The notes: generated by a model not told the origin, from the sequence alone. Shown: positions 8,142 through 19,822, counted from the stretch's first letter. The stretch: DNA of 64,000 nucleotides from Dryocola sp. LX212 (GCA_041504365.1 CP167917.1:1550001-1614000); one strand, 5' to 3'. Numbers and translations: made by a program.

Positions 8142-10084
8142 CGGCACTGCTTGAGCTCAAGGAAATTCGCCGCAGCTACCCCTCCGGGGACGAGCAGGTT
8201 GAAGTGCTCAAAGGTGTCAGCATCACGATTGAAGCGGGTGAGATGGTGGCGATTGTCGGGGCGTCCGGCTCCGGCAAGTCCACGCTGATGAACATACTCG
8301 GCTGCCTGGATAAACCTTCGGGCGGCAGCTATAAAGTGGCGGGGGTGGACGTCTCCGCGCTGAACAGCGACGAGCTGGCAACCCTTCGTCGGGAACATTT
8401 TGGTTTTATCTTCCAGCGCTATCATCTGCTGTCGCACCTCAACGCGACGCAAAACGTTGAGGTTCCCGCCGTGTATGCGGGAACGGCCCGGGTCTACCGC
8501 CAGCAGCGCGCCCGCGCTTTGCTGATGCGGCTGGGGCTGGCGGAGCGGGTTGACTATCTCCCCTCGCAGCTTTCGGGTGGCCAGCAGCAGCGAGTGAGTA
8601 TCGCCCGCGCCCTGATGAACGGCGGGCAAGTTATTCTTGCCGATGAGCCGACCGGGGCGCTGGACAGCCATTCCGGCGAAGAGGTGATGGCCACGCTCAA
8701 GCAACTGTGCGAGCAGGGGCACACGGTGATTATCGTTACCCACGATCCGACGGTTGCCGCCCAGGCGCAGCGCATCATCGAGATCCACGACGGCGAAATT
8801 ATCAGCAATCCTCCTTCCATCTCACGGGACGTAAAGGCAAAAAGCGATGCGGCTACGCGCCCGACGGCTTCCGGCATAAAACAAACCATCAGCAGCTTCC
8901 GCGAGGCGTTTTCAATGGCCTGGCTGGCGCTGGCCGCCAATAAGATGCGCACCCTACTGACCATGCTGGGGATTATTATCGGCATCGCCTCGGTGGTGTC
9001 GATAGTTATAGTGGGCGATGCGGCAAAGCAGCTGGTGCTCGAGGATATTCGCGCAATAGGCACCAACACTATCGACGTCTATCCCGGCAAGGATTTTGGC
9101 GATGACGATCCGCAGTACCAGCAGGCGCTGAAGTACGCCGACCTGGCGGCGATTGAACAGCAGCCGTGGGTAACGTCCGCAACGCCGTCCATCTCCAGCA
9201 ATCTGCGGTTACGCTACGGCAACGTGGACGCGGCCGCGAGCGTCAACGGCGTTAACGGCAAATATTTTGACGTCTACGGCATGACCATGAGCCAGGGCAC
9301 CACCTTCAACAGCGAGCAGCTTGCCGGGCGTGCCCAGGTCGTTGTGCTGGACAGCAACAGTAAGCGTCAGCTGTTCCCGAACAAGGCTAACGTGATCGGC
9401 GAGGTGATCCTGGTAGGCAATATGCCCGCCACGGTCATTGGCGTGGCGGAAGAGAAGCAGTCGATGTTTGGCAGCAGCAAGGTGCTGCGCGTCTGGCTGC
9501 CCTACAATACCATGGCCGGGCGGGTGATGGGGCAGAGCTGGCTCAACACCATTACCGTTCGCGTGAAGGATGGCTATGACAGCCATGAAGCAGAGCTGCA
9601 GCTTAACCGCATGCTCGAGCTGCGCCACGGCAAGAAAGATTTTTTCACCTACAATATGGACGGGCTGTTGAAAACGGCGGAAAAGACCACACGTACTCTA
9701 CAGCTGTTCCTGACGCTGGTGGCGGTGATTTCTCTGCTGGTGGGCGGTATCGGGGTGATGAATATCATGCTGGTATCGGTGACCGAGCGTACGAAAGAGA
9801 TCGGGATCCGTATGGCGGTAGGGGCCAGGGCAAGCGACGTTTTACAGCAGTTTTTAATCGAAGCCGTACTGGTTTGTCTGGTGGGCGGGGCGCTGGGGAT
9901 TTCGCTTTCGCTGCTGATAGCCTTCACGCTGGGGCTGTTTTTACCCGGCTGGCAGATTGGCTTCTCGCCGATGGCGCTGCTCACCGCGTTTGCCTGCTCA
10001 ACCGCGACAGGCGTGCTGTTCGGCTGGCTGCCCGCGCGTAACGCTGCAAGGCTGAACCCGATTGACGCGCTGGCGAGGGAGTAG
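8138..10084 (+). CDS. macB: Macrolide export ATP-binding/permease protein MacB
   Basis: At 648 residues this is exactly the E. coli MacB length. The N-terminal ABC ATPase has Walker [10 protein letters not shown] (41-49), signature LSGGQQQR and Walker B VILADEPT. Four transmembrane helices follow: one near 270-295 before a large periplasmic domain, and three in the last ~130 residues ([20 protein letters not shown] onward). MacB is the mechanotransmission-type inner-membrane ATPase that drives MacA-TolC export. It overlaps macA by 4 nt (ATGA), so translation is coupled. The operon ends at a bidirectional terminator shared with cspD. Confidence 0.97.
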   Translation: MTALLELKEIRRSYPSGDEQVEVLKGVSITIEAGEMVAIVGASGSGKSTLMNILGCLDKPSGGSYKVAGVDVSALNSDELATLRREHFGFIFQRYHLLSHLNATQNVEVPAVYAGTARVYRQQRARALLMRLGLAERVDYLPSQLSGGQQQRVSIARALMNGGQVILADEPTGALDSHSGEEVMATLKQLCEQGHTVIIVTHDPTVAAQAQRIIEIHDGEIISNPPSISRDVKAKSDAATRPTASGIKQTISSFREAFSMAWLALAANKMRTLLTMLGIIIGIASVVSIVIVGDAAKQLVLEDIRAIGTNTIDVYPGKDFGDDDPQYQQALKYADLAAIEQQPWVTSATPSISSNLRLRYGNVDAAASVNGVNGKYFDVYGMTMSQGTTFNSEQLAGRAQVVVLDSNSKRQLFPNKANVIGEVILVGNMPATVIGVAEEKQSMFGSSKVLRVWLPYNTMAGRVMGQSWLNTITVRVKDGYDSHEAELQLNRMLELRHGKKDFFTYNMDGLLKTAEKTTRTLQLFLTLVAVISLLVGGIGVMNIMLVSVTERTKEIGIRMAVGARASDVLQQFLIEAVLVCLVGGALGISLSLLIAFTLGLFLPGWQIGFSPMALLTAFACSTATGVLFGWLPARNAARLNPIDALARE

Positions 10085-10104
10085 CCTGGTATTTTGCTGA
10101 CAAT

Positions 10105-10134
10105 AAAAATGCCAGCCGTCAGGGCTGGCATTTT
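10105..10134. terminator. Bidirectional terminator macB/cspD
   Basis: A 9-bp stem (ATGCCAGCC/GGCTGGCAT) with a 5-nt loop is flanked by five A on the left and four T on the right. It can terminate macAB from the left and cspD from the right. Confidence 0.88.
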
Positions 10135-10166
10135 GGCTTTGGGATGTACACAATAAATCAACGGGG

Positions 10167-10391
10167 CTAGGCAACCGCCGCTTCCACTTCGAGTGGAAGG
10201 ATAAGACTGGCGTGATTGCCCTTTGGCCCCTGATGTACATCAAACCTGACAACTTGCCCGGCTTTTAACGTTCTGTACCCATCCATCTGAATGGTGGAGT
10301 AGTGTGCGAAAATATCTTCGCCGCCGCCTTCGGGGCAGATGAAGCCGAACCCTTTGGCGTTATTGAACCATTTAACTGTACCCGTCTCCAT
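10167..10391 (-). CDS. cspD: Cold-shock-domain replication inhibitor CspD
   Basis: A 74-residue cold-shock-domain protein. The RNP1 motif KGFGFI and the RNP2-like region DIFAHYS are both present, with a C-terminal LEVEAAVA extension typical of CspD rather than CspA. CspD is not cold-induced. It binds single-stranded DNA, inhibits replication, and is made in stationary phase and slow growth. The start METGTVKWF was chosen by family length; the frame is open further upstream but that part has no homology. The gene is divergent from clpS, as in E. coli. A TTGACG/TACATT promoter lies about 95 bp upstream. Confidence 0.96.
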   Translation of the reverse strand: METGTVKWFNNAKGFGFICPEGGGEDIFAHYSTIQMDGYRTLKAGQVVRFDVHQGPKGNHASLILPLEVEAAVA

Positions 10392-10715
10392 GCTTCGACA
10401 TCCTTCGTAAATCTTATAATTGAGATGGAATGAACCGGTGGGTAAGGGCGGGCTGTTCATAACCTCGCCAACTCACGCCAGTACAATGTAGATATTTTAA
10501 TCACTGCGTCAAGCGTTCAGCCGGGAAGAAGGGGGGACAATCACTCAGAAATTTGAAGCAGTTAACGCTATTGCTAATATTGTGATCTGGCTCGCTAAGG
10601 GTTCCAGCCATCACTTTGCAACACAATTAGTTGCAGTAGCCAAAAGCGTATTACACTCAACCTAAGGGCCTCGTTCTGGTGAAGGCCAGACGATTTAATA
10701 TGATGACGATGCGCA
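10392..10715. other. Divergent promoter region cspD-clpS
   Basis: This 324-bp stretch separates cspD and clpS. The cspD promoter is recognisable (separate entry). On the clpS side a GTTGCAG near 10631 and a TTACAC block near 10650 may be promoter elements, but spacing and match are poor. No other gene or repeat was seen. Confidence 0.5.
10485..10512 (-). promoter_or_regulatory. Predicted sigma-70 promoter of cspD
   Basis: On the minus strand TTGACG (10512-10507) is followed after 16 bp by TACATT (10490-10485). This gives a start near 10478 and a leader of roughly 87 nt. Confidence 0.45.
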
Positions 10716-11036
10716 ATGGGTAAGACGAACGACTGGTTAGACTTTGACCAATTAGTGGGCGATAAACTGCGCGAAGCGCTTAAACCACCCTCTATGTATA
10801 AAGTGATGTTAATGAACGATGACTACACGCCGATGGAATTTGTTATTGACGTGCTGCAAAAGTTCTTTTCTTATGATGTAGAGCGAGCCACACAGCTGAT
10901 GCTCACGGTTCATTATCAGGGGAAGGCCATCTGCGGGGTATTTACTGCGGAAGTGGCAGAAACCAAAGTAGCGCTGGTGAACCAGTATGCCAGGGAGAAC
11001 GAGCATCCGCTGCTGTGTACGCTAGAACAAGCCTGA
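10716..11036 (+). CDS. clpS: ClpS adaptor for ClpAP (N-end rule)
   Basis: The 106-residue adaptor binds proteins with N-degron residues (Leu, Phe, Tyr, Trp) and delivers them to ClpA. The flexible N-terminal tail of about 25 residues is followed by the folded core, with the substrate-pocket motif [10 protein letters not shown] (about 34-43) and the conserved [11 protein letters not shown] block. It sits 28 bp before clpA in the same direction, so the two form an operon. The neighbouring aat gene makes Leu/Phe N-degrons that ClpS recognises, giving a functional link across the locus. Confidence 0.97.
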   Translation: MGKTNDWLDFDQLVGDKLREALKPPSMYKVMLMNDDYTPMEFVIDVLQKFFSYDVERATQLMLTVHYQGKAICGVFTAEVAETKVALVNQYARENEHPLLCTLEQA

Positions 11037-11064
11037 AGAAGGCAACAATTTGGGGGAGGTGCCT

Positions 11065-13332
11065 ATGCTCAATCAAGAACTGGAACTCAGTTTAAACATG
11101 GCTTTCGCCAGAGCGCGCGAGCACCGACATGAGTTTATGACCGTCGAGCATCTGTTACTGGCTTTGCTCAGTAACCCATCGGCCCGGGAAGCGCTGGAAG
11201 CGTGTACCGTGGATCTGGTGGCGCTGCGTCAGGAACTTGAAGCCTTCATCGAACAAACCACACCGGTGCTGCCTGCCAGTGAAGAAGAGCGAGATACGCA
11301 ACCTACGCTCAGCTTCCAGCGTGTTCTGCAGCGCGCGGTTTTCCACGTCCAGTCTTCTGGCCGCAGTGAAGTAACCGGTGCCAACGTGCTGGTTGCCATC
11401 TTCAGCGAGCAGGAGTCCCAGGCAGCCTATCTGCTGCGCAAACACGAAGTCAGCCGTCTCGATGTGGTGAACTTCATCTCCCACGGCACGCGTAAAGACG
11501 AGCCAAACCAGGCGCCGGGTGCCGACAATCCGGTCAATGAAGAGCAAGCAGGCGGGGAGGAACGTATGGAAAACTTCACCACCAATCTCAACCAGCTTGC
11601 GCGCGTGGGCGGTATCGATCCGCTGATTGGCCGCGACAAGGAGCTTGAGCGAGCCATTCAGGTGCTATGTCGTCGCCGTAAGAACAACCCGCTGCTGGTG
11701 GGGGAGTCCGGCGTGGGTAAAACTGCTATTGCGGAGGGCCTGGCCTGGCGCATTGTGCAGGGCGACGTGCCTGAAGTCATGGCTGATTGTACGATCTACT
11801 CGCTGGATATCGGCTCGCTGCTGGCCGGGACTAAATATCGCGGTGACTTTGAGAAACGCTTTAAGGCGCTGCTTAAACAGCTTGAGCAGGATCAGAACAG
11901 CATCCTGTTTATCGATGAAATCCATACCATTATCGGCGCTGGTGCGGCCTCTGGCGGCCAGGTCGATGCGGCAAACTTAATCAAGCCGCTGCTTTCCGGC
12001 GGCAAGATCCGCGTTATCGGTTCAACCACCTATCAGGAGTTCAGCAACATCTTTGAAAAAGACCGCGCGCTGGCGCGCCGTTTCCAGAAGATAGATATCA
12101 CTGAGCCAAGCGTTGAGGAGACCGTGCAGATCATCAACGGCCTGAAAACCAAGTACGAAGCGCACCACGACGTGCGCTATACCGCGAAAGCGATTCGTGC
12201 AGCGGTGGAGCTGGCGGTGAAGTACATCAACGACCGTCACCTGCCGGATAAAGCGATTGACGTTATCGACGAGGCCGGTGCTCGCAGCCGCCTGATGCCG
12301 GTAAGCAAGCGCAAGAAAACCGTTAACGTGGCGGATATTGAAACCGTGGTTGCCCGCATCGCGCGTATTCCGGAAAAAAGCGTCTCTGCGAGCGATCGCG
12401 ATACGCTGAAAAATCTGGGCGACCGCCTGAAAATGCTGGTCTTTGGTCAGGATAAAGCCATTGAGGCGTTAACCGAAGCCATTAAGATGAGCCGTGCGGG
12501 TCTGGGGCAGGATCATAAACCGGTAGGCTCCTTCCTGTTTGCTGGCCCAACGGGCGTAGGTAAAACGGAAGTGACCGTACAGCTGGCTAAATCGCTGGGC
12601 ATTGAGCTCCTGCGTTTCGATATGTCCGAGTACATGGAGCGCCATACGGTAAGCCGCCTGATTGGCGCGCCTCCGGGCTACGTTGGTTTTGACCAGGGTG
12701 GGCTGCTGACGGATGCGGTGCTCAAACATCCGCATGCGGTACTGCTGCTTGATGAGATAGAAAAAGCGCACCCGGACGTCTTTAACCTGCTGCTGCAGGT
12801 AATGGATAACGGCACGCTGACCGATAACAACGGGCGCAAAGCGGACTTCCGCAATGTGATTCTGGTGATGACCACTAACGCCGGCGTGCGTGAAACCGAA
12901 CGTAAGTCTATTGGCCTGATTCGTCAGGACAACAGCACCGACGCCATGGAAGAGATCAAAAAGATCTTTACGCCGGAATTCCGCAACCGTCTGGACAACA
13001 TCATCTGGTTCAACCACCTCTCCACCGAGGTGATTCATCAGGTGGTCGACAAATTTATTGTCGAGCTTCAGGTGCAGCTGGATCAGAAAGGCGTCTCGCT
13101 GGAAGTCAGCCAGGAAGCGCGTGACTGGCTGGCGGAGAAAGGTTATGACCGTGCCATGGGCGCTCGCCCTATGACGCGTGTCATTCAGGACAACCTGAAA
13201 AAACCGCTTGCCAACGAGCTGCTGTTTGGTTCACTGGTAGACGGCGGACAGGTGACCGTGGCGCTGGAGAATAACCAGCTGACCTACAACTTTGTCAGCG
13301 CCCAGAAGCGCAAGCCGGAAGCGGCACACTAG
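11065..13332 (+). CDS. clpA: ATP-dependent Clp protease ATPase subunit ClpA
   Basis: A 755-residue two-ring AAA+ unfoldase that feeds ClpP. Domain order: N-domain (1-~145, ClpS-binding), a short variable linker, D1 with Walker A GESGVGKT (213-220), D2 with Walker A GPTGVGKT (494-501), and a conserved C-terminal small domain. The ClpP-docking IGL tripeptide appears in [10 protein letters not shown]. The ATG was chosen because GGGGGAGG lies just upstream; an earlier GTG five codons up lacks a ribosome-binding site. clpP is elsewhere in the genome, as usual. An internal start at codon 168 with its own strong Shine-Dalgarno probably yields the shorter ClpA form known from E. coli. Confidence 0.97.
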   Translation: MLNQELELSLNMAFARAREHRHEFMTVEHLLLALLSNPSAREALEACTVDLVALRQELEAFIEQTTPVLPASEEERDTQPTLSFQRVLQRAVFHVQSSGRSEVTGANVLVAIFSEQESQAAYLLRKHEVSRLDVVNFISHGTRKDEPNQAPGADNPVNEEQAGGEERMENFTTNLNQLARVGGIDPLIGRDKELERAIQVLCRRRKNNPLLVGESGVGKTAIAEGLAWRIVQGDVPEVMADCTIYSLDIGSLLAGTKYRGDFEKRFKALLKQLEQDQNSILFIDEIHTIIGAGAASGGQVDAANLIKPLLSGGKIRVIGSTTYQEFSNIFEKDRALARRFQKIDITEPSVEETVQIINGLKTKYEAHHDVRYTAKAIRAAVELAVKYINDRHLPDKAIDVIDEAGARSRLMPVSKRKKTVNVADIETVVARIARIPEKSVSASDRDTLKNLGDRLKMLVFGQDKAIEALTEAIKMSRAGLGQDHKPVGSFLFAGPTGVGKTEVTVQLAKSLGIELLRFDMSEYMERHTVSRLIGAPPGYVGFDQGGLLTDAVLKHPHAVLLLDEIEKAHPDVFNLLLQVMDNGTLTDNNGRKADFRNVILVMTTNAGVRETERKSIGLIRQDNSTDAMEEIKKIFTPEFRNRLDNIIWFNHLSTEVIHQVVDKFIVELQVQLDQKGVSLEVSQEARDWLAEKGYDRAMGARPMTRVIQDNLKKPLANELLFGSLVDGGQVTVALENNQLTYNFVSAQKRKPEAAH
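11554..11568 (+). promoter_or_regulatory. Internal ribosome-binding site and start within clpA
   Basis: GGGGAGG (11554-11560) lies five bases before an in-frame ATG at 11566 (codon 168). E. coli clpA has dual translation initiation giving 84- and 65-kDa forms from the equivalent Met169. Here the linker sequence is different, yet the internal signal is kept. Confidence 0.7.
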
Positions 13333-13345
13333 CTGCTCTGAGCAC

Positions 13346-13378
13346 AAAAAAAGGCCGCATATCAATGCGGCCTTTTTA
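13346..13378. terminator. Terminator of clpA (bidirectional)
   Basis: An AAAGGCCGCAT/ATGCGGCCTTT stem with a 4-nt loop, an A-run before and a T-run after. It lies 14 nt beyond the clpA stop and can also serve infA from the other side. Confidence 0.88.
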
Positions 13379-13425
13379 TTAGCGACTGCTCGGTCGCAGC
13401 GCCCGGCTACGACAGCAAAAAACTC

Positions 13426-13644
<219 letters not shown>

Positions 13645-13870
13645 CTAATCCTCGGGGGTATCACTACCAATGTTTTGAACCGGCAAGATAATGCCGAAGT
13701 TCGCTTATCATGTAAAGAATTGTTGGTGAATTCACCAGCAAAGTGCATTTTGCACATTACCCATAAACCACGCGAAAGCTGCATCAAATGCGCTAACAAC
13801 AAGGGGTGCGAAGAGATAAACGAGGGGCGTTCCCTTTAATTGCAGTTCCCATACGGCGGCGGGGTAATGG

Positions 13871-13899
13871 GCAGAGTTCACTCTGCGCGGCTAATTATA
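13871..13899 (-). promoter_or_regulatory. infA promoter -10 element and 5'-end hairpin
   Basis: TATAAT (13899-13894, minus) predicts a start near 13887. The first transcribed bases would then form a perfect 7-bp hairpin, GCAGAGT/ACTCTGC (13886-13871), a common 5' mRNA protection element. No convincing -35 was found. Confidence 0.45.
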
Positions 13900-13931
13900 A
13901 CACCCTCAACAAAAATGTGCCGTAAACATTA

Positions 13932-14627
13932 TTAGTCCGGTAGGGTTTGTGGCACCCAACAGTGGGAAATTAGATGCTCCGTACGTAAATCGGCCAGGTG
14001 GCGGAGATAATCCCGGCGGGGGATCTCGATGGCTCCCAGAGACGCGGTATGGCTGTTCAGAACCTGACAGTCAATCAACCTGCCGCCGTGGCGCAAAAAG
14101 TGCCGACAGAATACCAGCAGCGCTGTTTTAGAGGCATTCTCCCGGCGGCTGAACATGGACTCGCCGCAGAATAACGCCCCCTGAATCACCCCGTACATGC
14201 CGCCAACCAGCTCTTCGCCTTCCCAGACCTCAATAGAATGCGCGTAGCCCAGCTCATGCAGGCGCTGATAGGCCTCTACGATATCCTGGGTAATCCACGT
14301 ACCCTCTTCACGATCTTGGGCGCAGCCGGTAATGACTTTTTCAAAAGCATGGTTGAGCGTCACCCGGAACGGCGAGCGGCTGTGGAAGCGCTTCATGCTG
14401 CGGCTGAGGTGAAATTGCTCCGGATAGAGCACGGCCCTGGGATCCGGGGACCACCACAGGATAGGATCCCCCGGCGAGAACCAAGGAAAAATCCCGCGCT
14501 GGTACGCCATCAGCAGTCTGGCCGGGCTGAGATCGCCCCCTAGTGCCAGTAACCCATTCGGTTCACGCAACGCGCCTTCCGGAGAGGGGAAGGCGATAGA
14601 GTCACGAGAAAGCTGTATCAGGCGCAT
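13932..14627 (-). CDS. aat: Leucyl/phenylalanyl-tRNA-protein transferase Aat
   Basis: A 231-residue enzyme that transfers Leu or Phe from tRNA to the N-terminus of proteins beginning with Arg or Lys. This creates N-degrons for ClpS-ClpAP. Conserved blocks seen: [44 protein letters not shown] and GESMFSR, covering the substrate pocket and the GNAT-like fold. It lies downstream of cydC (57 bp) and upstream of infA in the same direction, the standard enterobacterial order. The C-terminus is a few residues shorter than the E. coli enzyme. Confidence 0.96.
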   Translation of the reverse strand: MRLIQLSRDSIAFPSPEGALREPNGLLALGGDLSPARLLMAYQRGIFPWFSPGDPILWWSPDPRAVLYPEQFHLSRSMKRFHSRSPFRVTLNHAFEKVITGCAQDREEGTWITQDIVEAYQRLHELGYAHSIEVWEGEELVGGMYGVIQGALFCGESMFSRRENASKTALLVFCRHFLRHGGRLIDCQVLNSHTASLGAIEIPRRDYLRHLADLRTEHLISHCWVPQTLPD

Positions 14628-14684
14628 GACTTCATCACTCCGACAACGCAGGAAATATTGATTGATAATAGCCTAATTGCCGCG

Positions 14685-16406
14685 TTACAAACGCTGGCGG
14701 AACTGGTAGTAGCGACCACCGGTAGCCATCAGTTCGGCGTGATTACCTTGCTCAATAATTTGTCCGTTGTCCATCACAATTATGCTGCCGAAACGGGCCA
14801 GTCCGCGCAGGCGGTGCGTGACCATCAGAACGGTTTTCCCTGCGGTTACTTCCGCAAGTAAATCAAGGATCTGCCGTTCAGTTTCCGCATCGAGACCTTC
14901 AGTTGGCTCATCCAGCAGCATCAGCGGCGCGTCGTGCAGTAAGGCCCTGGCGATAGCGAGACGGCGAAGCTCACCGCCGGACAGCTGGCGGCCCCCTTCA
15001 CCCAGCCAGCTGTTCAGCCCGGCTTCCGGCAGCAGTTTTTCAAGCCCCACGCGCTCAAGTATGGCAGTGAGCTGTTCATCCGTTGCCTGAGGCGCGGCCA
15101 GCAGCAGGTTGTCGCGTAGCGTTGCGCTGAACAGATGTACGCGCTGTGGCACAACGCTGGTTGCGGCGCGCAGCGTCTCTTCACTCACTTCGCCCAGCGG
15201 CTGGCCGTTGACGCTAATCAAGCCCTGCTGAGGGTCCCAGGCGCGAGTAAGCAGCTGCAGTAATGTTGATTTGCCACAGCCGGTACGCCCAAGAATGGCA
15301 ATGTGCTGGCCCGCCGGAATTGTAAGCGTAATTTCTTTGAGCGCAGGCTGCTGCTGGCCCGGGTAGGTGAAGCTTACCTGATCCATTGCCAGGGAGACCT
15401 GAGCCAGCGCTTCCTGCGGGCCAGATTTAAATGTGACCTCGGGCTGCTGGCTGGTAATCTGGGTTACGCGTAAGGCGGAAGCAATGACCTGCCCAAGGTG
15501 CTGAAACGCCCCGGTGACCGGCGCCAGCGCTTCAAAAGCGGCCAGCGCACAAAAGACAAACAGCGCAATCAGCGCGCCCGGCGTGGTATTGCCCCCGACG
15601 TCGTGCGCCGCCATCCACAGCATGACTACCACCGCCAGACCACCGATGAGCAGCATCATCGCCTGGGAGAGTGCCGTTAGTTCTGACTGGCGGCGCTGAG
15701 CTTCCTGCCAGTGAATCTCCGTGCTGTCGAGCTGTTCGCGGTAGCGGTTTGCCGCTCCGAAAATGGTCAGCTCCGCGTGTCCCTGTAGCCAGGAGGTAAG
15801 CTGCTGGCGATATTGCCCGCGTTGAGCGGTCAGGGCTTCACCGGCCGATTTCCCGGCGTAGTAAAACAGCGGCGGCAGAATAATCAGCGTTGCCAGCAGA
15901 ATCGCGCCCAGCGTGAGTGCCAGAGTTATATCAATAAAACTCAGGCCAAAGATCACCACCAGAATAACGACGAATGCCCCAACCAGCGGTGAAATCACCC
16001 GCAGGTAGAGATGATCGAGCGTGTCGACGTCGGCAACCAGGCGGTTGAGCAGTTCGCCCTGGCGAAAACGTGCAAGTCCGGCAGGGGAGAGGGGGAGCAG
16101 CTTGCTGAAGGTCGTGACGCGAAGATGCTGCAAAACGCGGAACGTTGCGTCGTGGCTGACCAGACGCTCGAAGTAGCGTCCGGCCGTTCGGGTAATAGCT
16201 GCGCCACGCACACCGGCAGCAGGCAGCATATAGTTAAAGCTGTAAAGACCGGCCACCCCTACGACGGCAGAGGCCGACAGGAACCAGCCGGAAAGCGTCA
16301 GCAGGCCAATGCTGGCAAGAAGCGTAACAATGGCGAGCACGACGCCCAGGAAAAGCAGCCAGAAATGGCGGCGATAGAGTGCGAGATAGGGCAGTAAGGC
16401 GCGCAT
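14685..16406 (-). CDS. cydC: Heterodimeric thiol/heme ABC transporter subunit CydC
   Basis: A 573-residue half transporter: six-helix membrane domain (1-~310) then an ABC ATPase with Walker A GRTGCGKST, signature LSGGELRR and Walker B LMLLDEPTEG. CydDC is needed for assembly of cytochrome bd and periplasmic cytochromes. It was described as exporting cysteine and glutathione, and more recent work implicates heme. The start was set at the ATG overlapping the cydD stop by one base (TGATG), preceded by AGGAGGAG. The frame remains open 40 codons further upstream inside cydD, but that part is non-homologous. Confidence 0.96.
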   Translation of the reverse strand: MRALLPYLALYRRHFWLLFLGVVLAIVTLLASIGLLTLSGWFLSASAVVGVAGLYSFNYMLPAAGVRGAAITRTAGRYFERLVSHDATFRVLQHLRVTTFSKLLPLSPAGLARFRQGELLNRLVADVDTLDHLYLRVISPLVGAFVVILVVIFGLSFIDITLALTLGAILLATLIILPPLFYYAGKSAGEALTAQRGQYRQQLTSWLQGHAELTIFGAANRYREQLDSTEIHWQEAQRRQSELTALSQAMMLLIGGLAVVVMLWMAAHDVGGNTTPGALIALFVFCALAAFEALAPVTGAFQHLGQVIASALRVTQITSQQPEVTFKSGPQEALAQVSLAMDQVSFTYPGQQQPALKEITLTIPAGQHIAILGRTGCGKSTLLQLLTRAWDPQQGLISVNGQPLGEVSEETLRAATSVVPQRVHLFSATLRDNLLLAAPQATDEQLTAILERVGLEKLLPEAGLNSWLGEGGRQLSGGELRRLAIARALLHDAPLMLLDEPTEGLDAETERQILDLLAEVTAGKTVLMVTHRLRGLARFGSIIVMDNGQIIEQGNHAELMATGGRYYQFRQRL

Positions 16407-18172
16407 CAGATCTCCTCCTTGCGATTGGCCAGCAGCTCGGCAAATGGGCCGTCCTGAGCGGCCAGGGTAGCAAAATCGCCCTGCTGGACGATGGCGCCGT
16501 TGCGCATCACCCAGATGCAGTCCCATTCGGTGATGTAGTCGAGCTGGTGAGTGACCATAACGGTAGTCTGTTGTCGCGAGGCTTCACTAAGCGCTTCCAT
16601 GACGCGCTGCTCGCTGTGGGCATCAAGGCTTGCAGCCGGTTCATCCAACAGCAGGAACTCGGTGGGAACCAGTAGAGCGCGGGCAACGGCTACACGCTGT
16701 GCCTGTCCAACCGACAGGCGGGCGGACTGATCCCCCAGCGGCGTATCAAGTCCCTGCGGCAACAAGGGCAAAAACTCGCTGACGGAGGCTTTCTCAAGCG
16801 CCTCATGCAAGGCTTCATCGCTCGCATCGGGGTTAGCCAGCAGGACGTTTTCCCGCAAAGTACCGGCCGGAAGCTGGGGGTTTTGTCCCACCCAACTGAG
16901 CTGTTCGCGCCACCAGGAGGAGTCGAGATGCGCAAGCTCGGTGCCATTAATTTTCAGTTCTCCCTCATACGGCAGGAAGCCGGACAGGGCATTAAGCAGC
17001 GAGCTTTTTCCCGCGCCGCTTTGCCCGACCAGCACAACGCGTTCTCCGGCTGCCAGAGTAAAGTTCAGCGGCCCGGCAAGCGGATGGCCTTCGGCGGAAG
17101 AAATTTTCAGATTGCGCGCTTCAATTGTATAAGGCGCACCAGCAGGAAGCTGGATACTCCCCTCTTCTTTGCGCTGTAAAGGGGCTTCCATAAAGGTAAT
17201 CAGGCTGTCCGCGGCACCCACAGCCTGAGCTTTGGCGTGGTAAAAAGCCCCTAAATCACGCAGCGGCAGGAAGAACTCCGGCGCGAGGATAAGCGTCAGG
17301 AACCCGGCAAAAAGCGTGACGCCAACGCCATAATGACCAAAATTAAGCTCGCCCAGATAAGAGAAGCCAAAATAGACCGCGACCAGGGCTATAGATAAAG
17401 AAGCAAAGAACTCCAGCACGCCGGAAGAGAGAAACGCGAGGCGCAGCACTTCCATAGTGCGCTGGCGGAAGTCTTTGGAAGCGCTACGAATGCTTTCTGT
17501 TTCCGCGGCCCCGCGGTTGAACAGGCGCAGGGTTTCCATACCGCGCAGGCGGTCGAGGAAATGGCCGCTCAGGCGAGCGAGCGCCAGGAAATTACGACGG
17601 TTTGCGTCTGCGGCACCCATGCCGACCATTGCCATAAACAGCGGGATCAGCGGAGCAGTGCCAAGCAGAATCAGGGCGGCAGCCCAGTTAACGGGGAAAA
17701 TAGTTAGCAGAATCAGTACCGGGACCATGACCGCCAGCGACATTTGCGGCAGATAGCGGGCGTAGTAGTCATGCATATCTTCGATCTGTTCCAGCACAAG
17801 CGTAGCCCAGCTGCCGACTGGCTTGCCCTGGATCCAGGCCGGGCCTGCGGCGTGCAGGCGATCCAGCACCTTACGGCGGATCTCATGGCGAATGTGCTGC
17901 CCCGCATGGAATCCCACTTTTTCGCGCAGCCAGACAATCCATGCCCGCAGAATAAAGATCAGTACCAGCGTGATAAACGGCAGCAGCAGCGCCTCGCGAG
18001 GAATATTTTCCATGATCATATGGTCGAGCAGGCGCGCAAGTATCCAGGCCTGGGCCACGATCAGCAGACCACTTACCAGCCCTAAAATACGTGAGAGGCC
18101 AAGCCAGCGGCGGGAAATGATACTTTGCTGTTTCAGCCAGCGATTAAGTTCTTGTTGACGGGTTTTATTCAT
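16406..18172 (-). CDS. cydD: Heterodimeric thiol/heme ABC transporter subunit CydD
   Basis: At 588 residues it has the E. coli CydD length. An N-terminal transmembrane domain (helices from about residue 24 to 310) precedes the ATPase domain with Walker A GQSGAGKSS, a degenerate signature LSVGQAQR and Walker B FLLLDEPAAS. It pairs with CydC, the next gene, with one-base overlap. The degenerate signature in one half fits an asymmetric heterodimeric exporter. The gene lies downstream of trxB in the same direction across 184 bp. Confidence 0.96.
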   Translation of the reverse strand: MNKTRQQELNRWLKQQSIISRRWLGLSRILGLVSGLLIVAQAWILARLLDHMIMENIPREALLLPFITLVLIFILRAWIVWLREKVGFHAGQHIRHEIRRKVLDRLHAAGPAWIQGKPVGSWATLVLEQIEDMHDYYARYLPQMSLAVMVPVLILLTIFPVNWAAALILLGTAPLIPLFMAMVGMGAADANRRNFLALARLSGHFLDRLRGMETLRLFNRGAAETESIRSASKDFRQRTMEVLRLAFLSSGVLEFFASLSIALVAVYFGFSYLGELNFGHYGVGVTLFAGFLTLILAPEFFLPLRDLGAFYHAKAQAVGAADSLITFMEAPLQRKEEGSIQLPAGAPYTIEARNLKISSAEGHPLAGPLNFTLAAGERVVLVGQSGAGKSSLLNALSGFLPYEGELKINGTELAHLDSSWWREQLSWVGQNPQLPAGTLRENVLLANPDASDEALHEALEKASVSEFLPLLPQGLDTPLGDQSARLSVGQAQRVAVARALLVPTEFLLLDEPAASLDAHSEQRVMEALSEASRQQTTVMVTHQLDYITEWDCIWVMRNGAIVQQGDFATLAAQDGPFAELLANRKEEI

Positions 18173-18320
18173 GGCGGCCAGTGCAGGTAGATAAAGGAAT
18201 TATCAGGCAAATTTTGCTGGCATGTTACAACGCAAAGAGAAGAAAGGCGAGGATCGGGGACGCAGAGAACTGTCAGGAAACGTAGGGGCAAGAAGAGTGA
18301 TGCTCGTCGGCGGGGCAGGC

Positions 18321-18346
18321 GGTGGACGACCCGGAGAACGTCCACC
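18321..18346 (-). terminator. Hairpin after trxB
   Basis: A perfect 8-bp stem (GGTGGACG/CGTCCACC) with a 10-nt loop, 10 nt beyond the trxB stop codon. There is no U-tract, so termination is doubtful; it may attenuate or stabilise transcripts entering cydDC. Confidence 0.4.
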
Positions 18347-18356
18347 GTAATACTCA

Positions 18357-19589
<1,233 letters not shown>

Positions 19590-19688
19590 CTAAGCATTTG
19601 CGAAAACATTCGAGGAAGGAAAAACATTTGGTGTGATGACACAATATCATCACGCATACCTGATGCATTAACCGGGCAATTGAAATCT

Positions 19689-19716
19689 ACGCATGGTGTG
19701 GACAGACGCCATGCGT
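19689..19716 (+). other. Hairpin in the lrp leader
   Basis: ACGCATGG and CCATGCGT form a perfect 8-bp stem around a 12-nt loop, about 105 nt before the lrp ATG. It may structure the long lrp 5' leader, which in relatives is a target of small RNAs. Confidence 0.4.
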
Positions 19717-19822
19717 GATATCGATAGCAGCCAGCTGGCACCGGTCTTCTCACGTACTCCCGGAACAGTGACGTTACCAGGGTTATGGCAGGTGATGGAA
19801 GGAATAGAGAGAGACAATAATA

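Noticed and set aside
7239-8147. 302-codon open frame antisense to macA
   Set aside because: Overlaps the well-supported macA and has no start signal.
13379-13425. Possible degenerate tRNA remnant between clpA and infA
   Set aside because: Only a short GCGAC/GTCGC stem is present; no T-arm, anticodon arm or CCA end could be aligned.
16406-16526. Longer 613-residue CydC starting inside cydD
   Set aside because: The extra 40 residues are a shifted-frame reading of the cydD ATPase end; the ATG at 16406 has AGGAGG and matches the family start.
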